Assembly (NCBI GenBank): GCA_016212785.1
Contig: JACRDW010000158.1
Location: 1 to 12,928, forward strand
Direction: 5' to 3'
Origin: Methanobacteriota archaeon
GTDB taxonomy: Archaea; Hydrothermarchaeota; Hydrothermarchaeia; Hydrothermarchaeales; JACRDW01
DNA: 12,928 nt
Shown in pieces: positions 1-7,289 of the stretch; the first letter of the stretch is position 1, and the number at the start of each line of letters is the position of its first letter. Both the position numbers and the translations under genes were made by a program. The notes below the pieces were generated by a model that was not told the origin of the DNA, did not search any database, and saw nothing but the letters and a program-made list of their open reading frames with translations.

Positions 1-518
1 ATCCCAAATTCTCTGCTTAAAAATCCAATAACCTTCTTCGCTTCCTCGCTTCCGCTTCTCCATTCTATTCCTGCATAGACGTCTTCTGTGTTCTCCCTGA
101 AAATTACGATATCCATGTTCGGATTTTTCATCGGTGAGGGAACGCCTTCGATGTAGTAAACAGGTCTGACGCAGGCATACAGGTCGAGCTCCTGGCGAAG
201 CGTTACGTTCAGGCTCCTGTAGCCCCCGCCTATCGGCGTTGTTAAAGGTCCCTTCAACGCAACGACGAAATTTTCAATCGCTTTGAGGGTATCGCCCGGC
301 AGCAGCTCGCCGTATTTTTTCTGAGCTTTTTCTCCTGCATAAATCTCGAGCCAGGTTATTTTTCTTCTACCACCGTAAGCTTTCTCCACAGCGGCTGAAA
401 GAACTTTCCTCGCAGCAGCTATAACTTCCGGACCAATACCGTCGCCTTCTATAAATGGTATTGTAGGATTTTCAGGCACCGCGAGCTTTCCGTTCACAAT
501 TTTTATTTTTTCAGACAT
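1..518 (-). CDS. icd: Isocitrate dehydrogenase, N-terminal part (3' end outside window)
   Basis: This is the N-terminal 172 codons of an isocitrate dehydrogenase, the TCA-cycle enzyme that oxidatively decarboxylates isocitrate to 2-oxoglutarate. Seen: an N-terminus with [19 protein letters not shown] (residues 14-32), a [20 protein letters not shown] block (89-108) holding the substrate-binding Ser102, then [15 protein letters not shown] and [19 protein letters not shown]. These blocks read almost residue for residue like the E. coli NADP-type enzyme. The residues that set NADP versus NAD preference lie in the missing C-terminal half, so cofactor use is inferred from family resemblance. The ATG at 518 lies inside the end of nadE (16-nt overlap), with GGAGG at 534-530 eleven bases upstream. 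It is probably co-transcribed with nadE and pdxT. Confidence 0.95.
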   Translation of the reverse strand, partial: MSEKIKIVNGKLAVPENPTIPFIEGDGIGPEVIAAARKVLSAAVEKAYGGRRKITWLEIYAGEKAQKKYGELLPGDTLKAIENFVVALKGPLTTPIGGGYRSLNVTLRQELDLYACVRPVYYIEGVPSPMKNPNMDIVIFRENTEDVYAGIEWRSGSEEAKKVIGFLSREFG

Positions 519-1192
519 ACTGCTGGCAGCCTCCGCTTGTGCTCGCTCTTTCTAATAAGCTCTTTTATTCTCCTTTTAATTTTTGTGCTGCCTTTACCGG
601 TGGACAGAAACCCGTCGAGCTGCTCGTACGTAACTCCAAGCTCGCTTTCGTCTGTCTGCCCTCTCCAGAGACCGGCACTCGGAGCTTTTTGAATTATCTC
701 TTCAGGTATTCCCAGGCGCTTTGCAAGCTTCTTGACCTGAGTTTTTAGGAGACCGCCGATTGGCAGAATATCGCAGCCTCCGTCGCCGTACTTTGTGAAG
801 TATCCCACTGAGAGCTCGCTCTTGTTGCCTGTGCCTGCAACCAAGTAGCGGAGCTTGTTTGCAAAGTAGTAGAGCACAGCCATTCTCAGCCTGGCTTTTA
901 AATTCGCAGCCGCAATGCCGTTTCCACCAAGGCTTTCAATCATTTTTTCATACACAGGCGTGAGCTCGATTACTTTCGTTTTGATTTTAAACTTCTTGGC
1001 GACTAAGGCAGCGTGCTCGAGGTCTTTTGGGTCGCTCATGTAGGGCATTATAAGTCCAAGTGATTCTTCTGGAAAAGCAAGCTTGCACAGAACCGCGGTA
1101 ACGCTTGAATCTAAACCTCCGCTCATCCCCACGACTACTCCCTTCGCCCCTGCCTTTTTCACTTCCTTTCTAATCCATTCGACTATCTGCAT
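503..1192 (-). CDS. nadE: NH3-dependent NAD+ synthetase
   Basis: This enzyme adenylates nicotinic acid adenine dinucleotide and amidates it to NAD+, the last step of NAD synthesis. At 229 residues it is a synthetase domain only, with no N-terminal nitrilase-type glutaminase domain, so it should use free ammonia. Seen: the PP-loop ATP motif SGGLDSS (24-30), [20 protein letters not shown] (120-139), [13 protein letters not shown] (141-153), PSAGLW (171-176) and QTDESELG (180-187), all in the order typical of NadE. The start is supported by AGGAG at 1203-1199, six bases before the ATG. It begins 1 nt after the pdxT stop and its end overlaps icd by 16 nt, which indicates an operon. The basic tail ([16 protein letters not shown]) is normal for the family. 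Confidence 0.96.
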   Translation of the reverse strand: MQIVEWIRKEVKKAGAKGVVVGMSGGLDSSVTAVLCKLAFPEESLGLIMPYMSDPKDLEHAALVAKKFKIKTKVIELTPVYEKMIESLGGNGIAAANLKARLRMAVLYYFANKLRYLVAGTGNKSELSVGYFTKYGDGGCDILPIGGLLKTQVKKLAKRLGIPEEIIQKAPSAGLWRGQTDESELGVTYEQLDGFLSTGKGSTKIKRRIKELIRKSEHKRRLPAVCLKK

Positions 1193-1193
1193 T

Positions 1194-1754
1194 TTATGCT
1201 CCTGTTATTAGCTTTATGAAGTATTCGTGCACCCTTGCGTCTCTAGTCAGCTCTGGATGAAACGTTGCGACCAGAATTTTGCCCTGCCTTGCCAGTATAA
1301 TGCTGCCCTCATGCTCTGCGAGCACCTCTACGTCCTTTCCGCATTTTCTTATTACAGGCGCCCTTATAAAAATTCCCCTGAAAGGAGGTTTCCCCAGTGC
1401 AGGAATCTCAAGATCAGCCTCAAAGCTTTCCTTCTGCCTGCCGTACGCATTTCTTTCGACTGCTATGTCCATAAGCCTTAGAGAAAACTGCTCTGTTGCG
1501 AGGATTTTTTTTGCCAGAAGTATCGCTCCTGCGCAGGTGCCGAACACGGGCAGGCGCTTGGCTTTAATCGCCCTGTCAATTTCGTACTTCTGGATAAGCT
1601 TTCCAATCGTCGTGCTCTCTCCGCCCGGCATGATAAGCCCGTCAAGTGTTTCAAGCTCAGATGCCTTCTTCACTATAACAACGTCTGCGAGTCCCCTAAG
1701 CATCGCAGCGTGCTCGGCAACATCGCCCTGCAGACCAAGAACCCCGATTCGCAT
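1194..1754 (-). CDS. pdxT: Pyridoxal 5'-phosphate synthase glutaminase subunit PdxT
   Basis: PdxT hydrolyses glutamine and channels ammonia to the synthase subunit PdxS, which makes pyridoxal 5'-phosphate from a pentose phosphate and glyceraldehyde 3-phosphate. Seen: MRIGVLGLQGDVAEH at the N-terminus, the family signature GGEST (44-48), the nucleophile Cys74 in GTCAGA, RNAYGRQ (101-107), and the His166/Glu168 pair of the catalytic triad in FHPELT. Its length of 186 residues is normal. No pdxS lies in the window, so the partner must be elsewhere. It is the first gene of a minus-strand run with nadE (1-nt gap) and icd. There is no clear Shine-Dalgarno sequence before the ATG, and the upstream spacer contains interleaved inverted repeats (see 1767-1823). 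Confidence 0.96.
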   Translation of the reverse strand: MRIGVLGLQGDVAEHAAMLRGLADVVIVKKASELETLDGLIMPGGESTTIGKLIQKYEIDRAIKAKRLPVFGTCAGAILLAKKILATEQFSLRLMDIAVERNAYGRQKESFEADLEIPALGKPPFRGIFIRAPVIRKCGKDVEVLAEHEGSIILARQGKILVATFHPELTRDARVHEYFIKLITGA

Positions 1755-1766
1755 AGCTAGAACCCA

Positions 1767-1823
1767 GACGTAGGGGTCATTAATGCCAGCGCTTAGACCC
1801 CTACGTCAATTTCTCCTCGCTGG
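1767..1823. repeat. Interleaved inverted repeats upstream of pdxT
   Basis: A perfect 12-bp inverted repeat pairs GACGTAGGGGTC (1767-1778) with GACCCCTACGTC (1796-1807) around a 17-nt loop. A second 6-bp pair, CCAGCG (1786-1791) and CGCTGG (1818-1823), has one arm in that loop and one outside. On the minus (pdxT) strand the order is A-B-A'-B', the arrangement of an H-type pseudoknot or of two mutually exclusive hairpins. A TATA-like AAATTATACC sits at 1831-1822 on the minus strand. If used, transcription would begin near 1800 and the long stem would fill most of a roughly 50-nt leader. It could instead be a DNA operator for pdxT, minD or both. The repeats are seen; the role is inference. Confidence 0.6.
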
Positions 1824-1860
1824 TATAATTTCCTATGGTATTGGCTGCTGCTCAACATCT

Positions 1861-1875
1861 AAAAAAATTTATAAG
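1861..1875 (+). promoter_or_regulatory. BRE/TATA promoter of minD, leaderless
   Basis: An A-run (1861-1867) followed by TTTATAAG (1868-1875) looks like an archaeal BRE plus TATA box. Its centre lies about 25 nt before the minD ATG at 1897, which puts transcription initiation at or next to the start codon. No Shine-Dalgarno sequence is present, consistent with a leaderless mRNA. Confidence 0.7.
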
Positions 1876-1896
1876 CCATGAGAGATAGCAACATTC

Positions 1897-2652
1897 ATGG
1901 GATTATCGATAACCATCGCATCCGGTAAGGGAGGCGTAGGCAAAACAATTCTCGCAGCTAATTTAGGCGCAGCTATTGCAGGGTTCGGAAAGGACGTTAC
2001 CGTGCTCGATGCAGACATAGAGATGGCGAATTTGGAGCTCCATTTCGGCCTGGAGGGAATGAAGACGACGCTCTACGACGTTCTGCGCAACAAGGCAGAC
2101 ATAAAGGATGCAATTTATAAAGGTCCGGGCGGGGTTAAGGTCGTACCAAGCGGAATTTCTCTATACAAGCTGAGGAAGGCCGAGCTTGCAAAGCTAAAGG
2201 ACATTTTAGAAGAGTTGCTAAAGGGCACTGAGGTTCTGCTGATAGATGCGCCTCCTGGAATTGGAGGAGATGTGGTCGCTGTTCTAGCCGCAGGGCAGGA
2301 GCTGCTGCTTGTTGTTACTCCGGAATTTGCCTCAATTCCGGGCGCATTAAAAACAAAAGAAGTCGCAAAGAAGCTCGGAACCCATGTGCTGGGAGTCGTG
2401 GTGAACAGAGCAGGGCACGATGAGAGCGACTTAAAAGTGGAAGAAATCGAAACCATTCTCGGTCTAAAAGTTCTGGGAGCAGTGCCCGAAGACCCTGAAG
2501 TCAGGCGGAGCGTGGGAGCAGGGCAGCCGATAGTGTTAAGGAGCCCGGATTCTCCTGCAGCGCTGGCGATAAAGAAACTTGCAGCCGAGCTGATAGGCGT
2601 GAAGTATACTCCTCCAGCTCCAAAAAGTCTGCTGAGATTTTTCAAGCGCTGA
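1897..2652 (+). CDS. minD: MinD/ParA-family P-loop ATPase
   Basis: This is a deviant-Walker-A ATPase of the MinD/ParA (SIMIBI) class; such proteins dimerise on ATP and position partners on membranes or DNA. Seen: SGKGGVGKT (9-17) with the signature lysine Lys11, switch-I DADIEMANLELHFG (38-51), the Walker B-like LLIDAPPGIGGD (114-125), VVVNRAG (167-173) and the C-terminal GAVPEDPEVRRSVGAGQP (194-211). These match archaeal MinD homologues better than chromosomal ParA. After the domain, the tail KSLLRFFKR is short, basic and amphipathic and could serve as a membrane-targeting sequence (inference). No minC, minE or parB lies nearby; archaeal MinD homologues have been linked to protein positioning rather than a Min oscillator. 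The promoter is leaderless. Its 3' end overlaps the convergent mptA by 11 nt. Confidence 0.9.
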   Translation: MGLSITIASGKGGVGKTILAANLGAAIAGFGKDVTVLDADIEMANLELHFGLEGMKTTLYDVLRNKADIKDAIYKGPGGVKVVPSGISLYKLRKAELAKLKDILEELLKGTEVLLIDAPPGIGGDVVAVLAAGQELLLVVTPEFASIPGALKTKEVAKKLGTHVLGVVVNRAGHDESDLKVEEIETILGLKVLGAVPEDPEVRRSVGAGQPIVLRSPDSPAALAIKKLAAELIGVKYTPPAPKSLLRFFKR

Positions 2653-3505
2653 ATACCTCTCTCCTGAGCTCCTTCAGCGACGATATCCGCTCTGCAATTG
2701 CGTTGTGCTGGTGTATGCTTTCGAAGCTCTCGCTTTTGACGAATACCACGCTGCTGTCTGGCAGATTTTTGTATTTATGCGCGACATTTACAAGAATCTT
2801 TCTTACGACGTCTTCAACGAAGTTAGGATTCGCATGGCTTTCGAGCACCACGCTTACTTCATCTTCTCTCTTCAGCACCTCGTAAATTTTTGAGCTCATG
2901 GAGTTCTCCAGTATCTGAATCAGCTCGTCCGCATTCACGCTGTAATTTTCAGGCACTTCTATCAGCAGCCGGGAGACGTTTCTCTGGTTGTGGCTTGCGA
3001 GCGGCACTGTTTTGAGTATAGCTGCTACTTCCTTTTTAGAAAATTTTTTTTCAAGCATTTTTTTTGAGCGCTCCAGAAGGCCTTCCTGAGCGCAGGGGCA
3101 GGAGGTCATTCCGGTAACCTCTGCGCCGACCATCTTCCTTACATTACCGTTCTCGCTTATCGCCCGCGCAAGAATCTTGTACATCTCCTGCGTTTTCTGA
3201 CCGCTTGCGGGAGTTCTTCTGAGCACCACGTACTCGGCCTCCATGTCTATCTCAGCCCTTGTAGCGTGCGCATATTTCTCAAGCAGTTTTTTAATTATTT
3301 CAGCGCACAATTCTTCGAGAGCAGTTATTTTTTCGCTTAGGAGTTCGCTTATCATTTTATCAGTAGCCTCGTGAAAGGCATGATGCTCAGCGCTCTTCCC
3401 GGCAGGAAAATCCATGAATACATTTATCCTCGGAATGAGGATTGCCGTGCCAGTGCTTCGCTGAACTTCAATCAGCTTTTCCAGGCCGAGTATTCCAATT
3501 TTCAT
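2642..3505 (-). CDS. mptA: GTP cyclohydrolase of the MptA/FolE2 family (N-terminally short variant)
   Basis: MptA converts GTP to 7,8-dihydro-D-neopterin 2',3'-cyclic phosphate, the entry step of methanopterin synthesis, and is Fe(II)-dependent. Seen in its 287 residues: VTGMTSCPCAQ (130-140) with the metal-ligand cysteine region, SHNQR (171-175), and a C-terminal ESIHQHNAIAER (262-273), all family hallmarks. Two oddities occur. The usual N-terminal segment before the GVTG-like strand is missing, and an in-frame TAA immediately precedes the ATG, so no longer start exists. The conserved region usually reading like KGxHMSR appears as SAEHHAFH (38-45): the histidine is kept but the flanking Lys and Met-Ser-Arg are not. 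The ATG overlaps the rfcS stop (ATGA), with GGGGAG just upstream, so translation is probably coupled. Family is secure; activity as MptA is probable but not certain. Confidence 0.85.
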   Translation of the reverse strand: MKIGILGLEKLIEVQRSTGTAILIPRINVFMDFPAGKSAEHHAFHEATDKMISELLSEKITALEELCAEIIKKLLEKYAHATRAEIDMEAEYVVLRRTPASGQKTQEMYKILARAISENGNVRKMVGAEVTGMTSCPCAQEGLLERSKKMLEKKFSKKEVAAILKTVPLASHNQRNVSRLLIEVPENYSVNADELIQILENSMSSKIYEVLKREDEVSVVLESHANPNFVEDVVRKILVNVAHKYKNLPDSSVVFVKSESFESIHQHNAIAERISSLKELRREVFSA

Positions 3506-4461
3506 TTAGCTCCCCTGCCGATTGAGACAAACTGCGCCAGAAGCGCTTCAAGCTGTATGAGTTCATTGCTGCCTTCAACCAGTCTGAAGTCGTACTCTCC
3601 GATTATATCTGCAAGCTTTACTTTAGCGTCTTCAGGAATTTTTAACTTGAATACTTCTTTATGGAACTGCTCGACGACATCTTCCCCGCTCATTCCGTAA
3701 GTTATTATCAGCTCCCGGAGCCTTTCCCTCGCCTTCATGAAATCTCCGCCGAGCGCGGTCTCGAGTATTTCCCTTATATCCTCCGGCCCGGCCTTCGCAA
3801 CCACCTTGTAAATCAGTTTTTCATCAATTTTTTCTCCAAACGCACTTGCAGACTGGAGAAGGTTTATTGCCTTTCTCAAGTCTCCCTCGCAAACGTATAG
3901 TACAGCCTCCATGCCGTCGCTGGTAATATCGAGCTTTTCTCCCTTCGCTATCTGCCTTATCTTTGATTCTATTTCCTCCTTTTCCAGAGGTCTGAATCTG
4001 AAAAGTGCGCATCTTGACTGTATGGGCTCGATTATCTTGCCGGAGTAGTTGCAGGAGAGTATGAACCTGCACGTGTTCGTGAACATCTCCATAGTTCTCC
4101 TCATCGCATGCTGGGCGTCTTTTGTCAGCGCATCCGCCTCGTCCAGAAAAATTATCTTAAAATCGCCGCCTATTGCCTGCGTTCTCGCAAAGCTCTTTAT
4201 CTTTCCCCTCACAACGTCTATGCCTCTCTCGTCGCTTGCATTCAATTCCAGGAAATTAGCCTTCCAGTTTTTGCCGAACAATTCCTTCGCCAGGGCGATA
4301 GCTGCGGTTGTTTTTCCAGTTCCAGGAGGACCTGCAAAGAGCATGTTTGGCAGGTTGCGGGACTTCAGATAGCCGGCAAGCCTTTCCACAACTTCTTTCT
4401 GCCCGGAGATTTCATTTATTTTGTCCGGGCGATATTTTTCCACCCACATTGCTTCGATCAT
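3502..4461 (-). CDS. rfcS: Replication factor C small subunit (clamp loader ATPase)
   Basis: RfcS forms the archaeal clamp loader with RfcL and uses ATP to open and load PCNA at primer-template junctions. Seen: the RFC-box start MWVEKYRPDKINEISGQ (5-21), Walker A GPPGTGKT (44-51), LNASDERGIDVVR (73-85), Walker B IIFLDEAD (103-110), sensor-1 SCNYS (136-140) and the arginine-finger SRC motif (149-151), followed by the helical collar domain. Its length of 319 residues is normal and no intein is present. Met5 could be an alternative start, but Met1 (ATG at 4461) fits the family. mptA follows with a 4-nt ATGA overlap. No rfcL lies in the window. Transcription likely starts in the short divergent spacer shared with the NfeD gene. 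Confidence 0.97.
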   Translation of the reverse strand: MIEAMWVEKYRPDKINEISGQKEVVERLAGYLKSRNLPNMLFAGPPGTGKTTAAIALAKELFGKNWKANFLELNASDERGIDVVRGKIKSFARTQAIGGDFKIIFLDEADALTKDAQHAMRRTMEMFTNTCRFILSCNYSGKIIEPIQSRCALFRFRPLEKEEIESKIRQIAKGEKLDITSDGMEAVLYVCEGDLRKAINLLQSASAFGEKIDEKLIYKVVAKAGPEDIREILETALGGDFMKARERLRELIITYGMSGEDVVEQFHKEVFKLKIPEDAKVKLADIIGEYDFRLVEGSNELIQLEALLAQFVSIGRGAK

Positions 4462-4504
4462 GCCAATTCCAATCTAATAAATGTTATTTTTATTACATAT
4501 ATTT
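4462..4504. promoter_or_regulatory. Compact divergent promoter between rfcS and the NfeD/slipin operon
   Basis: This 43-bp, very AT-rich spacer lies between two divergent ATGs (4461 minus, 4505 plus). On the plus strand, CTAATAAATG around 4473-4482 is about 27 nt before 4505 and can act as a TATA box for a leaderless nfeD transcript. On the minus strand, an AT-rich block around 4485-4505 (including AAATATATG) is a candidate TATA for rfcS. No Shine-Dalgarno sequence is obvious for either gene. Exact boxes are uncertain; the shared spacer is clear. Confidence 0.5.
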
Positions 4505-5761
4505 ATGCTAAATAAAGCTGTTATACTTTTTCTCCTTTCTTTCAGCTGCGTTTATGCAGCAGAAGAGCAGGTTTACGTTCTCAAAGTAGAGGGCGTCATA
4601 GACCCGATAGTGAGCGACTACATACGCAGGGGGATAAGCACCGCTGAAAAGGAAAACGCAGCGCTGATAATCCAGCTCGATACCCCCGGCGGTTTAGATA
4701 CTTCAATGCGCAGCATAATACAGGATATATTAAATTCTGAAATTCCGGTCGTTGTTTATGTTCATCCCCAGGGCGCAAGGGCAGCCTCTGCTGGAAGCTT
4801 TATTCTCGTTGCGAGCCACGTGGCGGCGATGACTCCGGGCACCAACATCGGAGCTGCGCATCCCGTTGCCATGATGGGCAATGCCAGCGTGTCAGAAAAA
4901 ATCGTGAACGACGCCGCTGCTTACATGAAGTCTTTGGCAGAGCTCAAGAAGCGAAATGTTTCGCTGGCAGCGAGCTTCGTTTACAACAGCACTTCAATAA
5001 CGGCCGCAGAAGCTTTGAATTCCGGCACTGCAGACTTAATTGCCGATGATTACGATTCTCTGCTGAGCCAGCTGGACGGACGCAGGGTTGAGGTTAAATC
5101 AGGGGAAAAAATCCTGCACACAAAAAATGCCAGGCGCATTGAGCTGCCGATGAGCGCAAGGGAAGAATTCCTGCACATAATTTCTAACCCGAATATTACC
5201 TACCTTTTATTTCTTGCTGGAATTTACGGAATAATCTTTGAGCTCTCAAATCCCGGAGCAATACTGCCCGGGGTAGTAGGCGGAATATGCATACTTTTAG
5301 CGCTGTGGTCGTTTCAGGCGCTGAGCGTCAGCGCAGCCGGAGCAGCGCTCATAATTTTCGCGATAGTTCTTTTCACAGCAGAGGTTATGGCGCCGACTCA
5401 CGGCATTTTGGCAGCCGGAGGAATAATTGCGCTTTTCCTCGGCTCTCTCATGCTCATTGAGGAGCCTTTCATAAAAATTTCTTTGGGCGTCGTTGCACCC
5501 GCAACCGTATTTACAGCTCTCTTCTTTGCCTTTGCGCTCGGCTTGGCAATAAAAGCGCAAAGAAGAAGACCCACTACTGGAATAGAGGGGATGGTGGGTC
5601 TGGTAGGAGTTGCGAGGGAAGAATTGAATCCGGAGGGGAGCATCTTCATAAGGGGTGAGCTGTGGAGGGCAAGAGCAAAAAGCGGAGCAATTCAGAAAGA
5701 CAAAAAGATTAAAGTAGTAGGAGCAGATAATTTAGTATTAATAGTCGAGGAGGTGAAGTGA
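4505..5761 (+). CDS. Membrane-bound NfeD-family serine protease (ClpP-class, long form)
   Basis: This is a long-form NfeD protein like Pyrococcus horikoshii PH1510, whose N-terminal domain is a Ser-Lys protease that cleaves the partner stomatin. Seen, numbered from the ATG at 4505 (418 residues): a signal peptide ([18 protein letters not shown]), LDTPGG (59-64), the ClpP/SppA-like [14 protein letters not shown] (91-104) with nucleophile Ser95, [10 protein letters not shown] (111-120), and Lys132, which aligns with the PH1510 catalytic lysine. Several hydrophobic membrane segments follow (about 231-350), then an OB-fold NfeD domain (about 357-415). An in-frame ATG at 4481 would add eight residues. 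I prefer 4505 because the TATA-like box lies about 27 nt before it and it gives a normal signal peptide. The stop overlaps the slipin ATG (TGATG), so the pair is an operon. Confidence 0.92.
   Translation: MLNKAVILFLLSFSCVYAAEEQVYVLKVEGVIDPIVSDYIRRGISTAEKENAALIIQLDTPGGLDTSMRSIIQDILNSEIPVVVYVHPQGARAASAGSFILVASHVAAMTPGTNIGAAHPVAMMGNASVSEKIVNDAAAYMKSLAELKKRNVSLAASFVYNSTSITAAEALNSGTADLIADDYDSLLSQLDGRRVEVKSGEKILHTKNARRIELPMSAREEFLHIISNPNITYLLFLAGIYGIIFELSNPGAILPGVVGGICILLALWSFQALSVSAAGAALIIFAIVLFTAEVMAPTHGILAAGGIIALFLGSLMLIEEPFIKISLGVVAPATVFTALFFAFALGLAIKAQRRRPTTGIEGMVGLVGVAREELNPEGSIFIRGELWRARAKSGAIQKDKKIKVVGADNLVLIVEEVK
5749..5756 (+). promoter_or_regulatory. Strong Shine-Dalgarno sequence for slipin
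   Basis: GGAGGTGA is the clearest ribosome binding site in the window. It lies within the last codons of the NfeD gene, and its spacing (7 nt from GGAGG to the ATG at 5761, 4 nt to the GTG at 5758) favours the ATG start and coupled translation. Confidence 0.8.
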
Positions 5762-6510
5762 TGGCATTCTTTGAATTTGCACTTCTGGCTTTTGTTATTG
5801 TTGCGCTTCTCAGCTCAGCAATAAGGATTGTTAGGGAATACGAGAGGGGCGTCGTGTTCAGATTGGGAAGGCTCATAGGCGCAAAGGGACCTGGCTTATT
5901 TTTCCTGATACCCGTCGTCGATAGGATGGTGAAGGTAGACCTGCGTACGGTTACTCTGGACGTTCCGTCGCAAGAAATTATAACTAAAGACAACGTTCCA
6001 TCGAGAGTTAATGCAGTCGTCTACTTCAGGATAGTAAATCCAGAAAACGCAATAGTCCAGGTTGAAAACTACTTCAATGCAACTTCGCTTATCGCACAGA
6101 CGACGCTGAGAAGCATTCTCGGCATGTCCGAGCTGGACGAGCTTCTCGCAGAAAGAGAGAAGATAAACACGAAACTCCAGAAGGTCATAGACGAGCAGAC
6201 AGACCCATGGGGAATTAAAGTTACAACAGTTGAAGTTAAGGACGTCGAACTGCCAGAGAACATGAAGCGGGCAATGGCGAGGCAGGCAGAGGCGGAGCGG
6301 GAGAGAAGGGCAAAGGTCATCGCAGCATTGGGAGAGTCCCAGGCAGCAGAAAAGCTTGCGGAAGCAGCAGAAATAATAGGAAAGCATCCAGCCGCAATTC
6401 AGCTGCGCTTCCTGCAAACCGTGACAGAGGCGGCGTCCGAGAAAGCATCCACGTTCGTCATACCTATACCCATCGATATTCTGCAGGCGCTGATGAAGAA
6501 GAAGGATTAA
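5761..6510 (+). CDS. Slipin/stomatin-family SPFH protein, NfeD partner
   Basis: This is an SPFH-domain membrane scaffold protein of the slipin (stomatin-like) group; relatives oligomerise at membrane microdomains. Seen in 249 residues: one N-terminal hydrophobic segment (about 4-22), the stomatin-type [14 protein letters not shown] (25-38) and [15 protein letters not shown] (43-57), the SPFH core with [10 protein letters not shown], then a charged Ala/Glu/Arg-rich coiled coil (about 165-210), and a hydrophobic C-terminal patch [14 protein letters not shown]. The P. horikoshii homologue PH1511 is cut by the NfeD protease in its C-terminal hydrophobic region, so this patch is the probable substrate site here (inference). 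An in-frame GTG at 5758 precedes the ATG at 5761. A strong GGAGGTGA (5749-5756) is spaced 7 nt from the ATG, which decides the start. Its stop is 6 nt from the convergent GATase stop. Confidence 0.93.
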   Translation: MAFFEFALLAFVIVALLSSAIRIVREYERGVVFRLGRLIGAKGPGLFFLIPVVDRMVKVDLRTVTLDVPSQEIITKDNVPSRVNAVVYFRIVNPENAIVQVENYFNATSLIAQTTLRSILGMSELDELLAEREKINTKLQKVIDEQTDPWGIKVTTVEVKDVELPENMKRAMARQAEAERERRAKVIAALGESQAAEKLAEAAEIIGKHPAAIQLRFLQTVTEAASEKASTFVIPIPIDILQALMKKKD

Positions 6511-6516
6511 AGAAAT

Positions 6517-7221
6517 TTACCTCACGCCCAGCACTTTCATGAAGTTGGCGTAAAACTTCTCCGCAAGAGCGTTCAGCTCGGCAACGTGCTTCTTCGTGTC
6601 CTCCCTTATTTTGCCTGCATCTATGTACTCAAGCGAGGCAAGCTCGTCTTTGTACTCTTCCATCCAGTCGTAAATCATTGCCTCGCTCACTTCGAGGTGG
6701 AATTGGAAAGCATAAGCATTCGCAATGCGGTAAGCCTGATTCGGGAACAAATCAGAGGTCGCAAGCCTCACCGCACTGCGGGGAATCTCAAAGGCGTCGC
6801 CGTGCCACTGAAAGACTTTGAACTTCTGCTTGAAACCCCTGAAAATTCTGTCCCTTTCGCCTTCTCTCGTGAGCTTCAAGTCGTACCATCCTATTTCCTT
6901 CCTCTCACCCTTCGTAACCCTTGCGCCGCATGCTTTTGCGATTAACTGCGCACCGAGGCAAATTCCGAGCGTGGGAATTTTATCGCTCAGCGCCTTTTTA
7001 ATCAGCACATTTTCATCTCTGAGAAAAGGATACTTGTCCTCCTCGTAAACGTTCATCGGCCCGCCGAGAATTACGAGCCCGTTGTAGCCGCGAAAGTTTC
7101 GAGGCACCTTTACACCCTCGTAGAGCGGCAGGTATTCGTATTCTATACTTTTCTCGTTCAGTGCCTTCTCAAGCCCGCCCATATTCTCGCAGGCAACGTG
7201 CTGCAGCGCAAGGATTTTCAT
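6517..7221 (-). CDS. Class I glutamine amidotransferase, GMP-synthase-like, substrate unknown
   Basis: This is a free-standing class I glutaminase domain of the GMP-synthase-like group; the acceptor of its ammonia is unknown. Seen in 234 residues: LVILGGPMNVYEEDKYPFLRDE (49-70) with the oxyanion GGP, the nucleophile Cys88 in GICLGAQLIAKACGA (86-100), WHGDAFEIP (139-147), and the His175/Glu177 pair in FQFHLEVS. A helical tail of about 50 residues follows. The MNVYEED...PFL pattern is typical of this subgroup and differs from GuaA and from carbamoyl-phosphate synthase. It stands alone between the slipin gene (convergent, 6-nt gap) and the accessory vapBC region. AAGGAG sits only 2 nt before the ATG and a TATA-like box 29 nt before, so translation may start from a near-leaderless mRNA. 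No associated synthetase domain is nearby. Confidence 0.88.
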   Translation of the reverse strand: MKILALQHVACENMGGLEKALNEKSIEYEYLPLYEGVKVPRNFRGYNGLVILGGPMNVYEEDKYPFLRDENVLIKKALSDKIPTLGICLGAQLIAKACGARVTKGERKEIGWYDLKLTREGERDRIFRGFKQKFKVFQWHGDAFEIPRSAVRLATSDLFPNQAYRIANAYAFQFHLEVSEAMIYDWMEEYKDELASLEYIDAGKIREDTKKHVAELNALAEKFYANFMKVLGVR

Positions 7222-7245
7222 AGCTCCTTATATTTGTTAAAAAAG

Positions 7246-7254
7246 TATTTAAAA
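7246..7254 (-). promoter_or_regulatory. TATA-like box of the orphan glutamine amidotransferase
   Basis: On the minus strand, TTTTAAATA at 7254-7246 is centred about 29 nt before the ATG at 7221. It lies in an AT-rich stretch (7222-7260), as expected for an archaeal promoter with an almost absent leader. Confidence 0.55.
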
Positions 7255-7289
7255 TTATTTGAGCCTAGTGAAGGCGATAGCCGAACTAA

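Noticed and set aside
1279..1773. Long plus-strand open frame opposite pdxT (164 codons)
   Set aside because: It is antisense to an unambiguous PdxT, has no recognisable domain, and is rich in Ser/Pro/Ala as expected of a frame shadow.
2115..2645. Minus-strand open frame opposite minD (176 codons)
   Set aside because: It lies fully within the minD coding sequence. Its low-complexity Ser/Thr/Pro composition mirrors the sense codons, and no promoter is seen.
4481..4504. Upstream ATG of the NfeD gene
   Set aside because: It would leave the candidate TATA box at or inside the start codon and add eight residues before a complete signal peptide. 4505 fits better, though 4481 cannot be fully excluded.
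5896..6417. Cys-rich minus-strand open frame opposite slipin (173 codons)
   Set aside because: The cysteines come from reading Ala/Gln codons (GCA, GCR-rich coiled-coil) on the opposite strand. It has no start signals.
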